A stretch of 64,000 bases of DNA from Sabellastarte sp. h YS-2021. Lineage: Eukaryota > Annelida > Polychaeta > Sabellida > Sabellidae. This document shows, in pieces, positions 47,816 to 59,148 of this stretch. A model generated the notes under the pieces. That model was not told the origin of the DNA, searched no databases, and was given only the letters and a program-made list of their open reading frames with translations. The stretch is taken from positions 25,417,464-25,481,463 of the forward strand of contig OZ024929.1 of assembly GCA_964017235.1 (NCBI GenBank). The letters are read 5' to 3'. A program made the translations under genes and the position numbers. The number at the start of each line of letters is the position of its first letter. The first letter of the stretch is position 1.

Positions 47816-48690
47816 CCAACATTACCTAGTAGTGATATTGGTCTAGCATACCCAACAGCTGTGTATGCAAGATCTATATCATCACAGGTGTACCCAACAT
47901 CTATGTATACAAGATCTATATCACTGTTAGTGTAACCAATTTCCATCAGTTCTCCCTTGAAGTCATTGCTGACGTGTCCTTTAAATTTTGTCAAAATGTA
48001 ACAATAATTAAGCTATTCTGCCCACAAACAGAACTGTTTCACAGTGCAAACCCATGCCAAGCTGAATAATAATTTTAATCCAGAGAGTGATCCTTGGCCC
48101 ATTTCTGACTACTCATAAAGTTTCCTAAAAAAACTAATTACTTCACAATTTATTTATTCTGGGTTTTACGTCACTTTCAACATTGTACAGGTCATATCAC
48201 GATGGGTAGTTGGAAGGGCAGAGGAAACCAGTACATACAGTTCGTCAGGGTTCTGTACTGTAAACTGCCGACCAACGGCAAGCAACTACCAGCTTTCCCA
48301 CTTGTGGCTGTGCTGGGAACCGAACCCCGGCCTCAGAGGTGGGAGGAATTACTTCACAATGCCTTGGACCTGTTGAGTACACTGTAAAAGGTACTGATAT
48401 TGAGTGCACAACCATTGAGTACACACTGCTTAGTGCTTACTGCCTTGGATAATGAGAAATCCAGTTCGCTGTTAAAAATTTGGAGTTGTTGGGTATGCTA
48501 GCAGTGATCTTGTGTACACAACCACTGGGTATACTAGACAGATATCATTGCTGGTGTTCACAGCCGTTGGATATGCTAGCAGTGATATAGATCTTGTCTA
48601 CACAGCAGTTGGGTACACTAGACAGACACCACTGCCAACGTACACAACCGTTGGGTGCACTAGCAGTGATATCGATCCAGCATACCCAGC
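47816..48690. mobile_element. Fold-back-type array, locus 2
   Basis: Units like those at 8590-10100 occur in plus orientation at 47830-47940 and inverted at 48485-48690. The core between them, read on the minus strand, matches the core of locus 1 (GAGTAGTCAGAAATGGGCCA, CCAAGGCATTGTGAAGTAAT). A SINE is inserted in this core at 48150-48346. Peptides such as YTSSDIDLVYTAVGY from these frames are translated repeats. Confidence 0.75.
48150..48346 (-). mobile_element. 5'-truncated SINE with perfect 14-bp duplication
   Basis: Minus-strand copy of the SINE, starting at CCTCCCACCTCTGAGG and so lacking the A box and tRNA head. It ends in the AATAAATA tail. AATTACTTCACAAT flanks it on both sides (48136-48149 and 48347-48360). 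The locus-1 core at 9830 keeps the uninterrupted site (GTGAAGTAATT), which confirms an insertion. Confidence 0.92.
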
Positions 48691-49965
48691 TGTTATTCCG
48701 CGGAATGCTGTCACAGTGGAAACCCAATCAGTAATTAATGTACTATGCAGTGAGCAACAAAATTTTTAATTTTTTATTATTACGATGATGATTTTCCAAT
48801 ATCTGGAATTTTTGCAGCACTACAATTTTGGAATCTTCACTACATGGATTAACATGAAGAGGGTCAATTTTTCATTTCTTTAGTCCAGTGTGAAAAGTAA
48901 ATTAGCTAGAAACACTTTATTTGGCAGACATACAGAAGAAAGTGGTGGCAGCAAAATTATGCAAAAATTGGTTCATAACTTGATTTTTTTTTTCAATTAT
49001 AAAATTGCATAATATCTTTGAAAAAATATCTGCATCAAATATTCATGAAGTGGGATGATTTTTTTAGTCAATACTTTTCCCATATTCATATTTTGACCAA
49101 ATCAATATGTTCTTGGAGTTATTATATTTAAAAGTTTATGCTAATTGTTTACAAAAAAAAAAAAAAAAGCAATAAACTCATGATCAATAGATTTAGTTTG
49201 TGAATGTGTCTTGAGGCAATTACAGTCAGGTTTCGCTCCCATGAGAAGGGCAAAAAAATTAATTTTTAAGATTTTAAATTATTAAATTTAAAAGACATAA
49301 ACACATCCAAATCTGATATTTTATAATGTAGCTATGTACTGTGAAACTTCTCCAAAGCATTATGATGCAGGAATACAGCATACTTGTATTTTGGTAGAAA
49401 TTCTTGAAAAATCAACCCACTTCATGCTAACCCATGTACCAATTATGGAGTTTTTGCTATTTTACTTAGAACATATACTGCCTTGCTACCAATTCTCAAC
49501 GACTACCTATAATCACCGGTCAGAATTCAAGTAAAATAACTTGACCCAATTTATCTCTTACTCAGAGAGAGTAAAACACTTGGCTCGATGTGACCAGACT
49601 CTCAAGTGTGTTCTATTATCACCAATCTGTTGTCATTTATGAAGCTGTGTTGGGACACAGTGACCAGCAACACTTCATATACAATTTTTGGGGTCGACTT
49701 TTGTTGGTGGCAAATATGTTTACAGAATGCTTGTGAGAATCAAGCCTAGATTCATAATTTCTTCAGGTTTGTGGAATAAGTTGAAGTAAAGAGCCATATG
49801 ACGTCCAAGGTTTGTAAATCTTAGGTTACTGGGACCACTCAGCAACACATGTACAGCTATATCTAGACATTTTCAAAGTCTATATTGATAAGTAAAATAT
49901 ACATATAAAATAACATTTCTTCAGTGTCTAATCGGTCTTGTCACCTCCCAGTGCTTTAATTAATT
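48691..49965. other. No gene identified
   Basis: AT-rich. A poly(A) stretch lies near 49153-49168. No exon or element end recognised. Confidence 0.45.
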
Positions 49966-51036
49966 GTATCCCCGGACGAAAGTCGGGGATACTTAGGATT
50001 CAGTACGGTCACGCCGCCGCCGCAGAGATTTCCTTTTGGACGTGATAACTTAAAAAATATTTTAGTTAGAACTTTCAAATTTGGTATGTGGGTATATATG
50101 GGCAATGCCACGAACGCTATTGTTTTGTGACCTTGACCTTCAATCTCAAGGTCACTGGTGGCCTCTTAAAGGTCAGATTTTGGCCATTTTTTCACTTTTT
50201 GGCCCAGTTCTCCTATACAGAAAGTCAGATCATCGTATGGCTGGTATATATAATACATATATATGTCCTCTGTAAGCATGCAGAAATTTGACCTTGAAGC
50301 TCTTCATTGAAGGTTATCCACTGACTGCCAAAGTACCTGACTGAGGGTCATTTTTGGCCTTTTTGGAGATATTTTCACACTTAATGCTGACTATATTGCA
50401 TGCAAACTATTGAAAATGGCTTTGGAGGTTGAGTACATGATGGACTTCTACCATCCAGGCTTACTGGTTACAGATCTTCATTTAAGGTCATCCACTGACC
50501 GCCAAAGTACCTGACCAAGGGTCATTTTTGGCAAATTTGGAGATATTTTCACACTTAATGCTGACTACATTGCATGGAAACTATTGAAAATGGCTTTGGA
50601 GGTTGAGTACATGATGGAGTACCAGCATCCAGGCTTACCGGTTACAGATCTTCATTTAAGGTCATCCACTGACCGCCAAAGTACCTGACCGAGGGTCATT
50701 TTTGGCCCTCTGTTTGTTTGTTTGTTTGTGAACAAGATAACTCAAAAACTGACAGATGGATTTTGATAAAATTTTCAGGATATGTCCAAAATGGTAAAAG
50801 GAAGATATGATTAAATTTTGGGAGTGATCCGGATCACTGTCTGGATCTTCTGGATCCATGAAATTTAATTTTTAAAGACGGATATAAGTGAAAGAACTAT
50901 TGATTAGCTTTTGGGAGTAATCTGGTACTATGGAGAATCCTGACCTGGTGCTCCAGGAAACAGGCTCAAGACCGACATATTCACGCCTTAACTATGTCCC
51001 GTCCGGGGATACACTGCGTTGAGACGCAATCTCTGG
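49966..51036 (+). mobile_element. Helentron-like element, 1.07 kb
   Basis: Left palindrome TATCCCCGGACGAAAGTCGG plus GGATA. The arm recurs as GTCCGGGGATA at 51001-51011, followed by a perfect 5-bp hairpin TGCGT-tgag-ACGCA (51015-51028) and the end CTGG (51033-51036) before TTT. The left flank ends AATT. The interior has a CGCCGCCGCCG run near the left end, 2.3 copies of a 174-bp unit (starts near 50302, 50476 and 50650) and a GATCCGGATCAC segment. Non-coding. Confidence 0.75.
50302..50700 (+). repeat. 174-bp tandem repeat, 2.3 copies
   Basis: CTTCATTTAAGGTCATCCAC and CGCCAAAGTACCTGACC recur at 174-bp spacing, with GAAAATGGCTTTGGAGGTTG in each full unit. They form the core of the surrounding Helentron-like element. 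Confidence 0.88.
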
Positions 51037-52065
51037 TTTAACCATTATTTGATTCTGTTTACAAAGAGGTTACAAGAACAACTTTCCAATGTTTATGTGT
51101 AGGAAATATGAGGTCACAGAATTTTGTGGATTTCTTACCAATATATTATAAATAGTTTTGCTGTTTGAAGATCAATTGTTTTGCATAGATATGTCTACTG
51201 AATACATTTCAAACTTATTTTTCCTCCAAAAACAAACAAGAACCAAATATAACAGGAAAATTTACCAAAAGACTGTGCTGTATATTGTGGCATCAGTGAA
51301 TATAAAAACTTTTATTTTTTATTGTGATTTCTCTGCCATTGTCTTAAGTAATTTTTATTTTGTCAAAAATTTTCAGAATACTCGCCCCTGCCTTGCAGTT
51401 TGACTTTAAACACTGCAACACAACATAATTTAATGTGCAGCAGCAAACATCTCCAACATATAATGGCACCTTTCAATTAGCAATATGGATAAGTGAGAAT
51501 ATGTTGTATCACTAAATCAAAACTTTTTAAATTCCAAATTAGAAAGTTTTATTGGAACAGGTATATATGAGCCAGTTAACAAAGGTCATGTGACCAATCT
51601 GATAGAGTACACTAATACACTAATATATCTACTATCCCAGATTTATTTTGTTGACAAGAACATAATTTCTATTTTTAGGTTGGTGTGATTATTAAATTTA
51701 TTTTGAACAGTCTTAGAATTCATTGAAGTATATCCTTATTTATGTTTCTTTTGTGTAAAATATCTTTACAGGATGGATTATTGTCTAAGGGAAAAGATAA
51801 TACAATGCCGGTAAAAAATTCTAATGTTTGTGTTTTTGGGCATAATTGGTGTAATACTCCACTTACCTGCTTGTCATGAAATTTCATCACTTTTGTTTAA
51901 TTACTTGTTTGTGATTCACATATTTTGGTGTATTGCTTAATTGTAGTCTTAACAAATACATTGTCATTTCAAATTAAAACCTTTCTGGTGAGTACTTTTG
52001 ATTGCCCTTGAAACTAATTAAACACATTGTGTTGCTGATTTTGATTGACAATGATTTTACCTCCA
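51037..52065. other. No gene identified
   Basis: AT-rich sequence between two Helentron-like elements. An 81-codon frame at 51158-51403 has no recognisable feature. It could be part of a SKIC8 upstream region or intron. Confidence 0.4.
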
Positions 52066-52387
52066 ACTGCAGGTAATGTTTGTGGGTGTGTGTTTGTCTT
52101 TCTGTTTGTTTATTTGTCTGTGTTTGTGAGATCTCAAAAGTAATGAACAAATCTTTCTGAAATTTTTTATGTGTGTAGGGATTGACCAAAGGAAGAAATT
52201 ATTAAATTTTGGGAAAGATCCAGATCATATTCTTAATGCAAATTATCCCAAAATTTCAAAAGTCCAATTTTCAGTGTAGTTTCTATAACTGTGGCTTTTT
52301 GATTGACATTACTACCATTGTAATGAGCAGATTTTGATAAAATTTTTAATGTGGGTAGGACCTGGTAGAGGTCTGCACTTTTTCTAA
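52066..52387 (+). mobile_element. Short Helentron-like element
   Basis: Left end TTACCTCCAACTGCAGGTAA is palindromic. Near the right end AGAGGTCTGCACTTTTTCTA leads to CTAA followed by T. The interior has ATTAAATTTTGGGAAAGATC-CAGATCA, shared with 50810 and the element at 33214. Same family as 33214-33452, in plus orientation. Confidence 0.6.
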
Positions 52388-53025
52388 TCTAATACATTGC
52401 TTTGTAGACACAATATCTTCCCCACAATGGATAACTCAGTGTGCTAGGTTAACTAAAGTATTATTCAAATCATTAGTCAAGGGACAATCTAGGTCAGTAT
52501 TCCAGAGTTGTGGGTATGACCGCACACTCTATGAGTGTTCCTAGTTTGTATTGGTTTCAGAAAAATTATTATGTCTAGCATACAACATCATCAGAGGTGA
52601 CTAGTACTGTCCTTACTACCCCAAATTTTTAAAGTGAATTCTTTATTGTTGATAATTGGTAAATATCTTGCCTGTTAAGAAATGACCAAACAAAGCTTTC
52701 ATGTGTGATTTAAACATATTGATACTAAGTTTTCTGCTATAAGATTTAAGTGTGAGCATTATGGATAAACCAGAAAACAAATTCAGTGAGAAGTTTGTGT
52801 TAAACTTTTCAGAGGAATCTCTTTGTGTGTTTAACCTTAGGATTGCATGTATTTAAATTTTGGATGTCAGAATTTTAACATTGGTGTGTCTTGCCTGTTT
52901 GAAAAACAAACATGATTTAACCCATTTCCTAATTAATTTTTTTTTTATCTTTCTAAGCTCTGTGTTTTTTTGGTGATTGTTTTTATTATCCTGTTATAAA
53001 GGTTCTGATTGTCAATTGAGTAACT
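52388..53025. other. No gene identified
   Basis: AT-rich sequence between two Helentron-like elements. No exon recognised. Confidence 0.45.
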
Positions 53026-53375
53026 GTATCCGGTGGATACTTTGGTTTAAATTTTCGGCGTTAACAATCTCAGGGGAAAACTAAACCAGCTAGGTTCGCC
53101 AAATATGCAGGATATCTTCATTGGAGGTTAAGCTTCTCTGGGACTAAAATTAGGCTCATTCTGAAAAACAAGATGGCCGCCGCGGGCATTTCTTTGAAAA
53201 TTATCTGCATTTTTCTACTGTCTGTTTCTCATAGGTAGAAGCTTGAATCTCTTCATAGGTGATATGTAGAACAGATATGCATGTCATCTACAACCTTGCA
53301 GACATTTGACCTTGAAGCTCTTAATTCAAGGTCATCCACAGAGTGCCAAAGTACCCGATATAGCAGACTTTAAGT

Positions 53376-53983
53376 GCCTGTACCTTCGTTATTATTGGTC
53401 CTAGAGGTTTGCAATGTGAAACCAACGTATAGGAAATCATGGGTTGGGAATCTTTTGATGTGGTCAGATTTGACCTTGGACCCCTCCTTCAAGGTCAAAC
53501 GAGGATACCCAAACTTAAAAGTGCTTATAACTCGCTTATTATTGGTCCTAGAGGTTTGCAATGTGAAACCAACTTATAGGAAATCATGGGCTGGGAATCT
53601 TCTGATGTGTTCATATTTGACCTTGGGCCCCTCCTTCAAGGTCAAACGAGGATAGAAAAACTTTAAAGTACTTATAACTCTCTTATTAGTGGTCCTAGAG
53701 GTTTGCAATATGAAACCATCCTATAGGAAATCATGGGCTGGGCATGTTCTGATGTGTTCAGATTTGACCTTGACCCCTCCTTCAAGGTCAAATGAGGACA
53801 CCCAAAGTTAAAAGTTCTTATAACTCGCTTATTATTGGTCCTAGAGGTTTGCAGTGTGAAACCAACCTATAGGAAATCATGGGTTGGGAATCTTTTGATG
53901 TGGTCAGATTTGACCTTGGGCCCCTCCTTCAAGGTCAAACGAGAATACCCAAACTTAAAAGTGCTTATAGCTCAGTTATTATT
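53376..53983 (+). repeat. 147-bp tandem units, left block (about 4 copies)
   Basis: GGTTTGCAATGTGAAACC-type segments recur near 53405, 53551, 53698 and 53844. Each unit also holds TAGGAAATCATGGG, GATTTGACCTTGG, CCCCTCCTTCAAGGTCAAAC and CTTATAACTCGCTTATTATT. The array resumes at 57241, 58301 and 59818. The translated repeat (LEVCNVKPTYRKSW) in several frames is not a gene. Confidence 0.92.
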
Positions 53984-54179
53984 ATATCCCCAGACGAAAG
54001 TCGGGGATATATTGGATTCAGGTCCGTCGCGCCGCCGCTGCCGCCGCCGCCGTAGAAATTTCCTTGTGGACGCGATAACTCAAAAACAAATTAATATTTT
54101 TTTTTCAAACTTGGTACACATGTTAAGGGTGCCCAAAGGAAGATCCCTATTTTAAGGTGACCTTAAACTCCCAGTAAAA

Positions 54180-56040
54180 AAGAACTTATGGCCACCTTAA
54201 GGTCAGAAATTGGACTTTTGGCCACTTAGAGCCCTGTAGGTCACAAACTATGATGCTCAGCTGGCTGAAATTTTACCTGACAACACATTAATATGTTCTT
54301 AGTACATGTGCCGAAAATCACGACTTTAAGTTGAGGAGAAAATTGTGTTTGAGGCCCATAAATACCCCCACTTGGGGATTTTTTGCTATACTTTTCACAT
54401 ATTTTGCCCTATAATTTGGAAGTGGTCATTCTGATGAGTCTCAAACTGCGCTAGGTATAACTTTGATATGTAATCCTTGTCTGTAGAAAATTTTAGGGCT
54501 GTAGGTTTACCCAAAGGGGTCGACTTAAGGTCTCAAAAGTGCCCACAGAGACCCAATTTATGCACTTTTTGCCACTTTCAAGCACTGTAGCTTTCAAACT
54601 ATGTCTCTCATCTAAGTTAAATATCATCTGGGAATATATCTATGTGTTTTCTTATATGTGCCCCAACATTTAGGCCTTTAATAGACAGTTAACCTGTGTA
54701 TCAGGACCATAAACACCCACCCGAGTGACCCTTATAAGACATTTTTCACATCTTTTTCCCTGTAACTTGGAAATGGTAAGTCTGAGAAGTTTCAAACTGT
54801 ATTAGATATATATTCTGTGTGTAATCTTAGTATGTAACAGATTTTAAGTCTGAAGCTTTAATTTTGAAGGTCAAATTGAGGTCTCTAAAAGGCTCCCAAA
54901 GACCCAATATTTGGACTTTTTGCTACTTTTAAGCCCTGTGACTGTCAAACTATGTGACTGATAGAGCTCAAATCCTATCTGGGAAGATATTAGTGTGTTA
55001 TTTATATATGTGCCAAAAATTAAGGCTTTAAGAAGACATTTAACCTGTGTATGAGGACCATAAATCCCCACCCGAGTGACCATTTTTAGACATTTTTCAC
55101 ATATTTTGCCCTGTAACTTGGAAATGGTAAGTCTAAGAAGTTTCAAACTCTATTAGATGCATATTCTATGTGTAATCTTAGTATGTGACAAATTTTAAGT
55201 CTGAGGCTTTAATTTGAAGGCCACATTTAGGTCTCTAGAAGGCCCCATAAAGACCCAGTATTTGGACTTTTTGCCAATTTTAAGGCCTGTGACTGTTAAA
55301 CTATGTGACTGATAGAGCTGAAATCTCATCTGGGAATACATTATTATGTTCTTTTTACATGTGCCAAAAATCAAGGCTTCAAGTAGACATTTAACCTGTG
55401 TATGAGGACCTTAAACACCCACCTGAGTGACCCTTTTAAGACATTTTTCACATATTTTGCTCTGTAACTTGGAAATGGTAAGTCTGAGAAGTTTCAAACT
55501 TTATTAGATACATATTCTATGTGTAATCTTAGTATGTAACAAATTTTAAGTCTGAAGCTTTAATTTGAAAGCCACATCGAGATCTCTAAAAGGCCCACAG
55601 AGACCCAATATTTGGACTTTTTAACCACCTTTAAGCCCTGTGACTGTTAAACTATGTGATTGATGGAGCTGAAATCCCATCTGGGAATGCATTATTATGT
55701 CCTTTTTACATATGCCGAAAATCAAGGTTTTTAGTAGACATTTAACCTGTGTATGAGGGCCATAGACACTCGCCCAAGTGCCTTTTTGGACATTTTTTCC
55801 GTATTTTGCCCTGTTATTTGGAAATGCTTAGTGTGACAAGTCTTAAACTGTATTATATATAATTTTTGTTTGTTATGTATGTCCCCCAAAAAGTTTCAGA
55901 TCTGTTGTTTAATTGCTAAGGTCTCTTTAACAATTGTAAAATGCCCACAGAAACCCAATTTATGGACATTATGCCACTTTAAAGCCCAGTAACTGTCAAA
56001 CTATGTGGGTTATAGAGCTGAAATCTTTGAATTTTTAAAA
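54180..56040 (+). repeat. 351-bp tandem array, about 5 copies
   Basis: The AGACCCAAT-type anchor occurs at 54550, 54901, 55252, 55602 and 55952, a spacing of 350-351 bp. Each unit also has AAGCCCTGTGACTGT, GCTGAAATC, CTGGGAATA, TTTAACCTGTGTATGAGG, TGCCCTGTAACTTGGAAATG and TCTTAGTATGTAAC. Inner copies are more alike than the outermost ones, as expected for a tandem array. No reading frame is conserved. Confidence 0.93.
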
Positions 56041-56777
56041 GGAAATGCCTGTCTATTTAAATTTTGAATATAAATAATGTTATGGCTATCTTAGTCTTTT
56101 AAGAACTTATTTTTGTGTGTTATACCTCTGCTTGCTGAGTTTTTAACTTTTTAAAATGAAACTGGTTAAACATATTCAAGTAGACAAAATGGACACTTTA
56201 AGTGAGCTTTAAGTCCCAATATTAATGAAATTATATCCTTATGTAGTAAAAGTAGGGGATTTTTAACCCTCAACTAGCCCAGTTTTATTCAACTTGCCTC
56301 AGTTAATTTTGACACAGCTCCTACAGTTATGAACTCATTTCAGTTGATAATCACATACTTAAAATTCTCAATTCTTTTTGTATTTGAGTACCCCTTTTAT
56401 ATAGATTGTTTGTTTACCATTTATGCATCCCCCACCCGGATTCCCCCCACCCACCTCTGGGACCTCCAGCTATATTGAGTGACACTAAATAAACAAAGGT
56501 ATTTAATGATATCAGATGAGAAACAAAGAACTCAATGGGGTTGCAGATCTTGTGTAATAGTGAGAGAGGTGTGGAGAAGGGGAGAGGGGTGGGGGTGGGA
56601 GGTGGTGGGCTTCATTACATATAACACAAAGGGGAGTCAGAACTGAGATTGTGTCACATATTTAGGTTGCATATATATGGACCACATATATAGGTATAGA
56701 GGAAATGAATAACTGAAAACAATTTGCAAATTCTAAAAATAATATAATAAAATAATAATATAAATAATTTTTTTTTA

Positions 56778-57012
56778 AATAATATTTTATTTGTGAACAA
56801 ATATAGAAACAGATATGCGCTTTTGGGATTATGAATTTTAGAATGGACATTGAATCATCAATCATTTAAATACTTTGAAGGAAGATTGAAAAGTATGATG
56901 AGTTGAGTTAAAAATAATATTTTATTTGTCAACAAATATAGAAACAGATATGCTCTTTTGGGATTATTATTTTAGAATGGACATTCAATCATCAATCATT
57001 TAAATACTTTGA
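56778..57012 (+). repeat. ~133-bp tandem duplication
   Basis: AATAATATTTTATTTGTGAA, then AGAAACAGATATGC, CTTTTGGGATTAT and AATCATCAATCATTTAAATA, occurs twice, beginning near 56779 and 56911. It lies in the right half of the nested Helentron-like element. Confidence 0.8.
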
Positions 57013-57350
57013 AAATAGGTTTAGAGTTATCATTGCAGGAAGATTGAAAATATAATTTGAGTTATGTATTCGGCGTCTGGGGATACACCATCTTCCTTGG
57101 AAGATATAAACAGAGTAGATTGATGTGCTGAAGTTCATATAATAATGGGTAATTATGTTTTAAAAAATTCCCGATCAAAACCTGTGGCGTGAGTGATGAC
57201 CTGTCTGGGGATATGTTGGCGCCGAGTTGGCCCAATCTAGTTGATCCTAGAGGTTTGCAGTGTGAAACCAACTTATAGGAAATCATGGGCTGGGAATCTT
57301 CTGATGTGTACAGATTTGACCTTGGGCCCCTCCTTCAAGGTCAAACGAGG

Positions 57351-57588
57351 GGGCCACGGTGGCAGAGTGGTAACACTCTCGCCACCCACCTCTGAGGCCA
57401 GGGTTCGATTCCCGACACGGCCTCAAGTGGGAAAGCTGGTAGTTGCTTGCCGTTGGTCGGCAGTTTACAGTACAGAACCCTAACGAACTGTATGTACTGG
57501 TTTCCTCTGCCCTTCCAACTACCCGTCCTGATATGACCTGTACGGTGTTGAAAGCGACGTAAAACCCCAAATAAATAAAGAAATAAAT
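57351..57588 (+). mobile_element. tRNA-derived SINE, full length
   Basis: GGGCCACGGTGGCAGAGTGG (A-box region), GGGTTCGATTCCCG (B box), a conserved body and an AAATAAATAAAGAAATAAAT tail. A perfect 15-bp duplication CAAGGTCAAACGAGG is at 57336-57350 and 57589-57603, drawn from the host 147-bp unit. The intact boxes suggest a young copy. Open frames across it on the minus strand are not genes. Confidence 0.95.
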
Positions 57589-57630
57589 CAAGGTCAAACG
57601 AGGATAGAAAAACTTGAAAGTGCTTATAAC

Positions 57631-58300
57631 TAGTGCTGTCGCGACACTCGCTACTTCCGATTCTATCATTTGCTAGGTCTATAAAGAGCGATAATCTGAT
57701 GCGTTTTTTCAGATCTGATTGCAAAGGTAGTAGCATATTTATATAATAAAGATAGAATATATTTAACAGTGAAGGATTATTCAGCATTTTAAAAGATATT
57801 TTCAGCCTTTTGACAACACAGTCCATACAAATCTAGTCACATGACCTATCAGGAAAGCATTAAACCCTTGCTCGAATGTAGTTTCGGAATTGCATCTTTA
57901 TTTTTATTTCTGTTTTTTTTTTTTTTGCACTTGGTAAGTTAATTTAATTGACGTAAAGCTTTCAAGTAATCTTTAAAAACACTGAAGTTCTATTTATTTG
58001 AGGTGTACATGATATTACGTAGCCATTATGTAGCACTTTATAAAGTCGGAATTAGATAATTATTTTAATTTACTGACGGTTTTCAAAGTGTTCCTACGTT
58101 TGACAATGCATAAACAAGCGAAATGAAAGGGCAAATATGACCCTAAAATGATGTTTTCAGGTGAGAAACAAAATATTATTTTATATTTTAATTAAATAGC
58201 TTTGTTTTGAGGTGAGTTTATGAAGTCGACATATGTCGGTACTTGGTTGGCCAACGTGGGCGAGATCCGATGTTATTTGTACCAGTGAGTGACAGCACTA
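57631..58300. mobile_element. hAT MITE, 670 bp
   Basis: Ends TAGTGCTGTCGC (left) and GTGACAGCACTA (right) are inverted with one mismatch. A perfect 8-bp duplication CTTATAAC lies at 57623-57630 and 58301-58308. It is inserted in a 147-bp unit just downstream of the SINE. Contains a T-run near 57909-57925 and no coding frame. Confidence 0.9.
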
Positions 58301-58424
58301 CTTATAACTCCATTATTATTGGTTCTAGAGGTTTGCAATGTGAAACTAACCTATAGGAAATCATGGGCTGGGAATGTTCTGATGTGTTCAGATTTGACCT
58401 TGGACCCCTCCTTCAAGGTCAAAC

Positions 58425-58758
58425 GAGGATAGAAAAACTTTAAAGTACTTATAACTCTCTTATTAGTGGTCCTAGAGGTTTGCAATATGAAACCATCCTA
58501 TAGGAAATCATGGGCTGGGCATGTTCTGATGTGTTCAGATTTGACCTTGACCCCTCCTTCAAGGTCAAATGAGGACACCCAAAGTTAAAAGTTCTTATAA
58601 CTCGCTTATTATTGGTCCTAGAGGTTTGCAGTGTGAAACCAACCTATAGGAAATCATGGGTTGGGAATCTTTTGATGTGGTCAGATTTGACCTTGGGCCC
58701 CTCCTTCAAGGTCAAACGATAATACCCAAACTTAAAAGTGCTTATAGCTCAGTTATTA
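58425..58758 (+). repeat. 147-bp units between the duplicates
   Basis: About 2.3 units almost identical to 53660-53983, including the variant AATATGAAACCATCC. The last unit keeps the uninterrupted site that holds the nested element at 53984. Confidence 0.9.
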
Positions 58759-58868
58759 TTGATCCTAGAGGTTTGCAGTGTGAAACCAACTTATAGGAAA
58801 TCATGGGCTGGGAATCTTCTGATGTGTACAGATTTGACCTTGGGCCCCTCCTTCAAGGTCAAACGAGG

Positions 58869-59106
58869 GGGCCATGGTGGCAGAGTGGTAACACTCTCGC
58901 CACCCACCTCTGAGGCCGGGGTTCGATTCCCGACACGGCCTCAAGTGGGAAAGCTGGTAGTTGCTTGCCGTTGGTCGGCAGTTTACAGTACAGAACCCTA
59001 ACGAACTGTATGTACTGGTTTCCTCTGCCCTTCCAACTACCCGTCCTGATATGACCTGTACAGTGTTGAAAGTGACGTAAAACCCCAAATAAATAAAGAA
59101 ATAAAT
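58869..59106 (+). mobile_element. tRNA-derived SINE, duplicated copy
   Basis: Same insertion as 57351-57588, carried by the segmental duplication: identical 15-bp duplications at 58854-58868 and 59107-59121, differing by a few transitions (mostly C/T or G/A at former CpG sites). Confidence 0.95.
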
Positions 59107-59148
59107 CAAGGTCAAACGAGGATAGAAAAACTTGAAAGTGCTTATAAC

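Larger units (their letters stand above)
53984..57240 (+). mobile_element. Nested Helentron-like element with 351-bp cores
   Basis: Left palindrome TATCCCCAGACGAAAGTCGG plus GGATA. The arm returns as GTCTGGGGATA at about 57203-57213, then an imperfect hairpin TTGGcGCC/GGCCCAA, and the end CTAG (57237-57240) before TT. The flanking 147-bp unit is interrupted: the matching unit at 58740-58770 reads AGCTCAGTTATTATTGATCC with nothing inserted, an empty-site equivalent. A CGCCGCCGCTGCCGCC run lies near the left end. The core is a 351-bp tandem array, followed by 1.2 kb of AT-rich sequence holding a roughly 133-bp duplication. Non-coding. Confidence 0.82.
57241..58424 (+). repeat. Segmental duplicate, copy A
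   Basis: Holds a 147-bp unit, the SINE at 57351-57588 and the hAT MITE at 57631-58300. Reproduced at 58759-59941 (offset 1,518, then 1,517 after a T-run). I count about half a dozen substitutions plus a change in T-run length. The insertions and their duplications are shared, so they predate the copying. Confidence 0.93.

Noticed and set aside
53374..54155. Frames with LEVCNVKPTYRKSW repeats
   Set aside because: Translation of the 147-bp units. The array has no start, stop or codon signature of a gene.
57357..57420. tRNA gene
   Set aside because: A and B boxes are present, but the sequence continues into a SINE body with a tail and target-site duplications, so it is a retroposon head.
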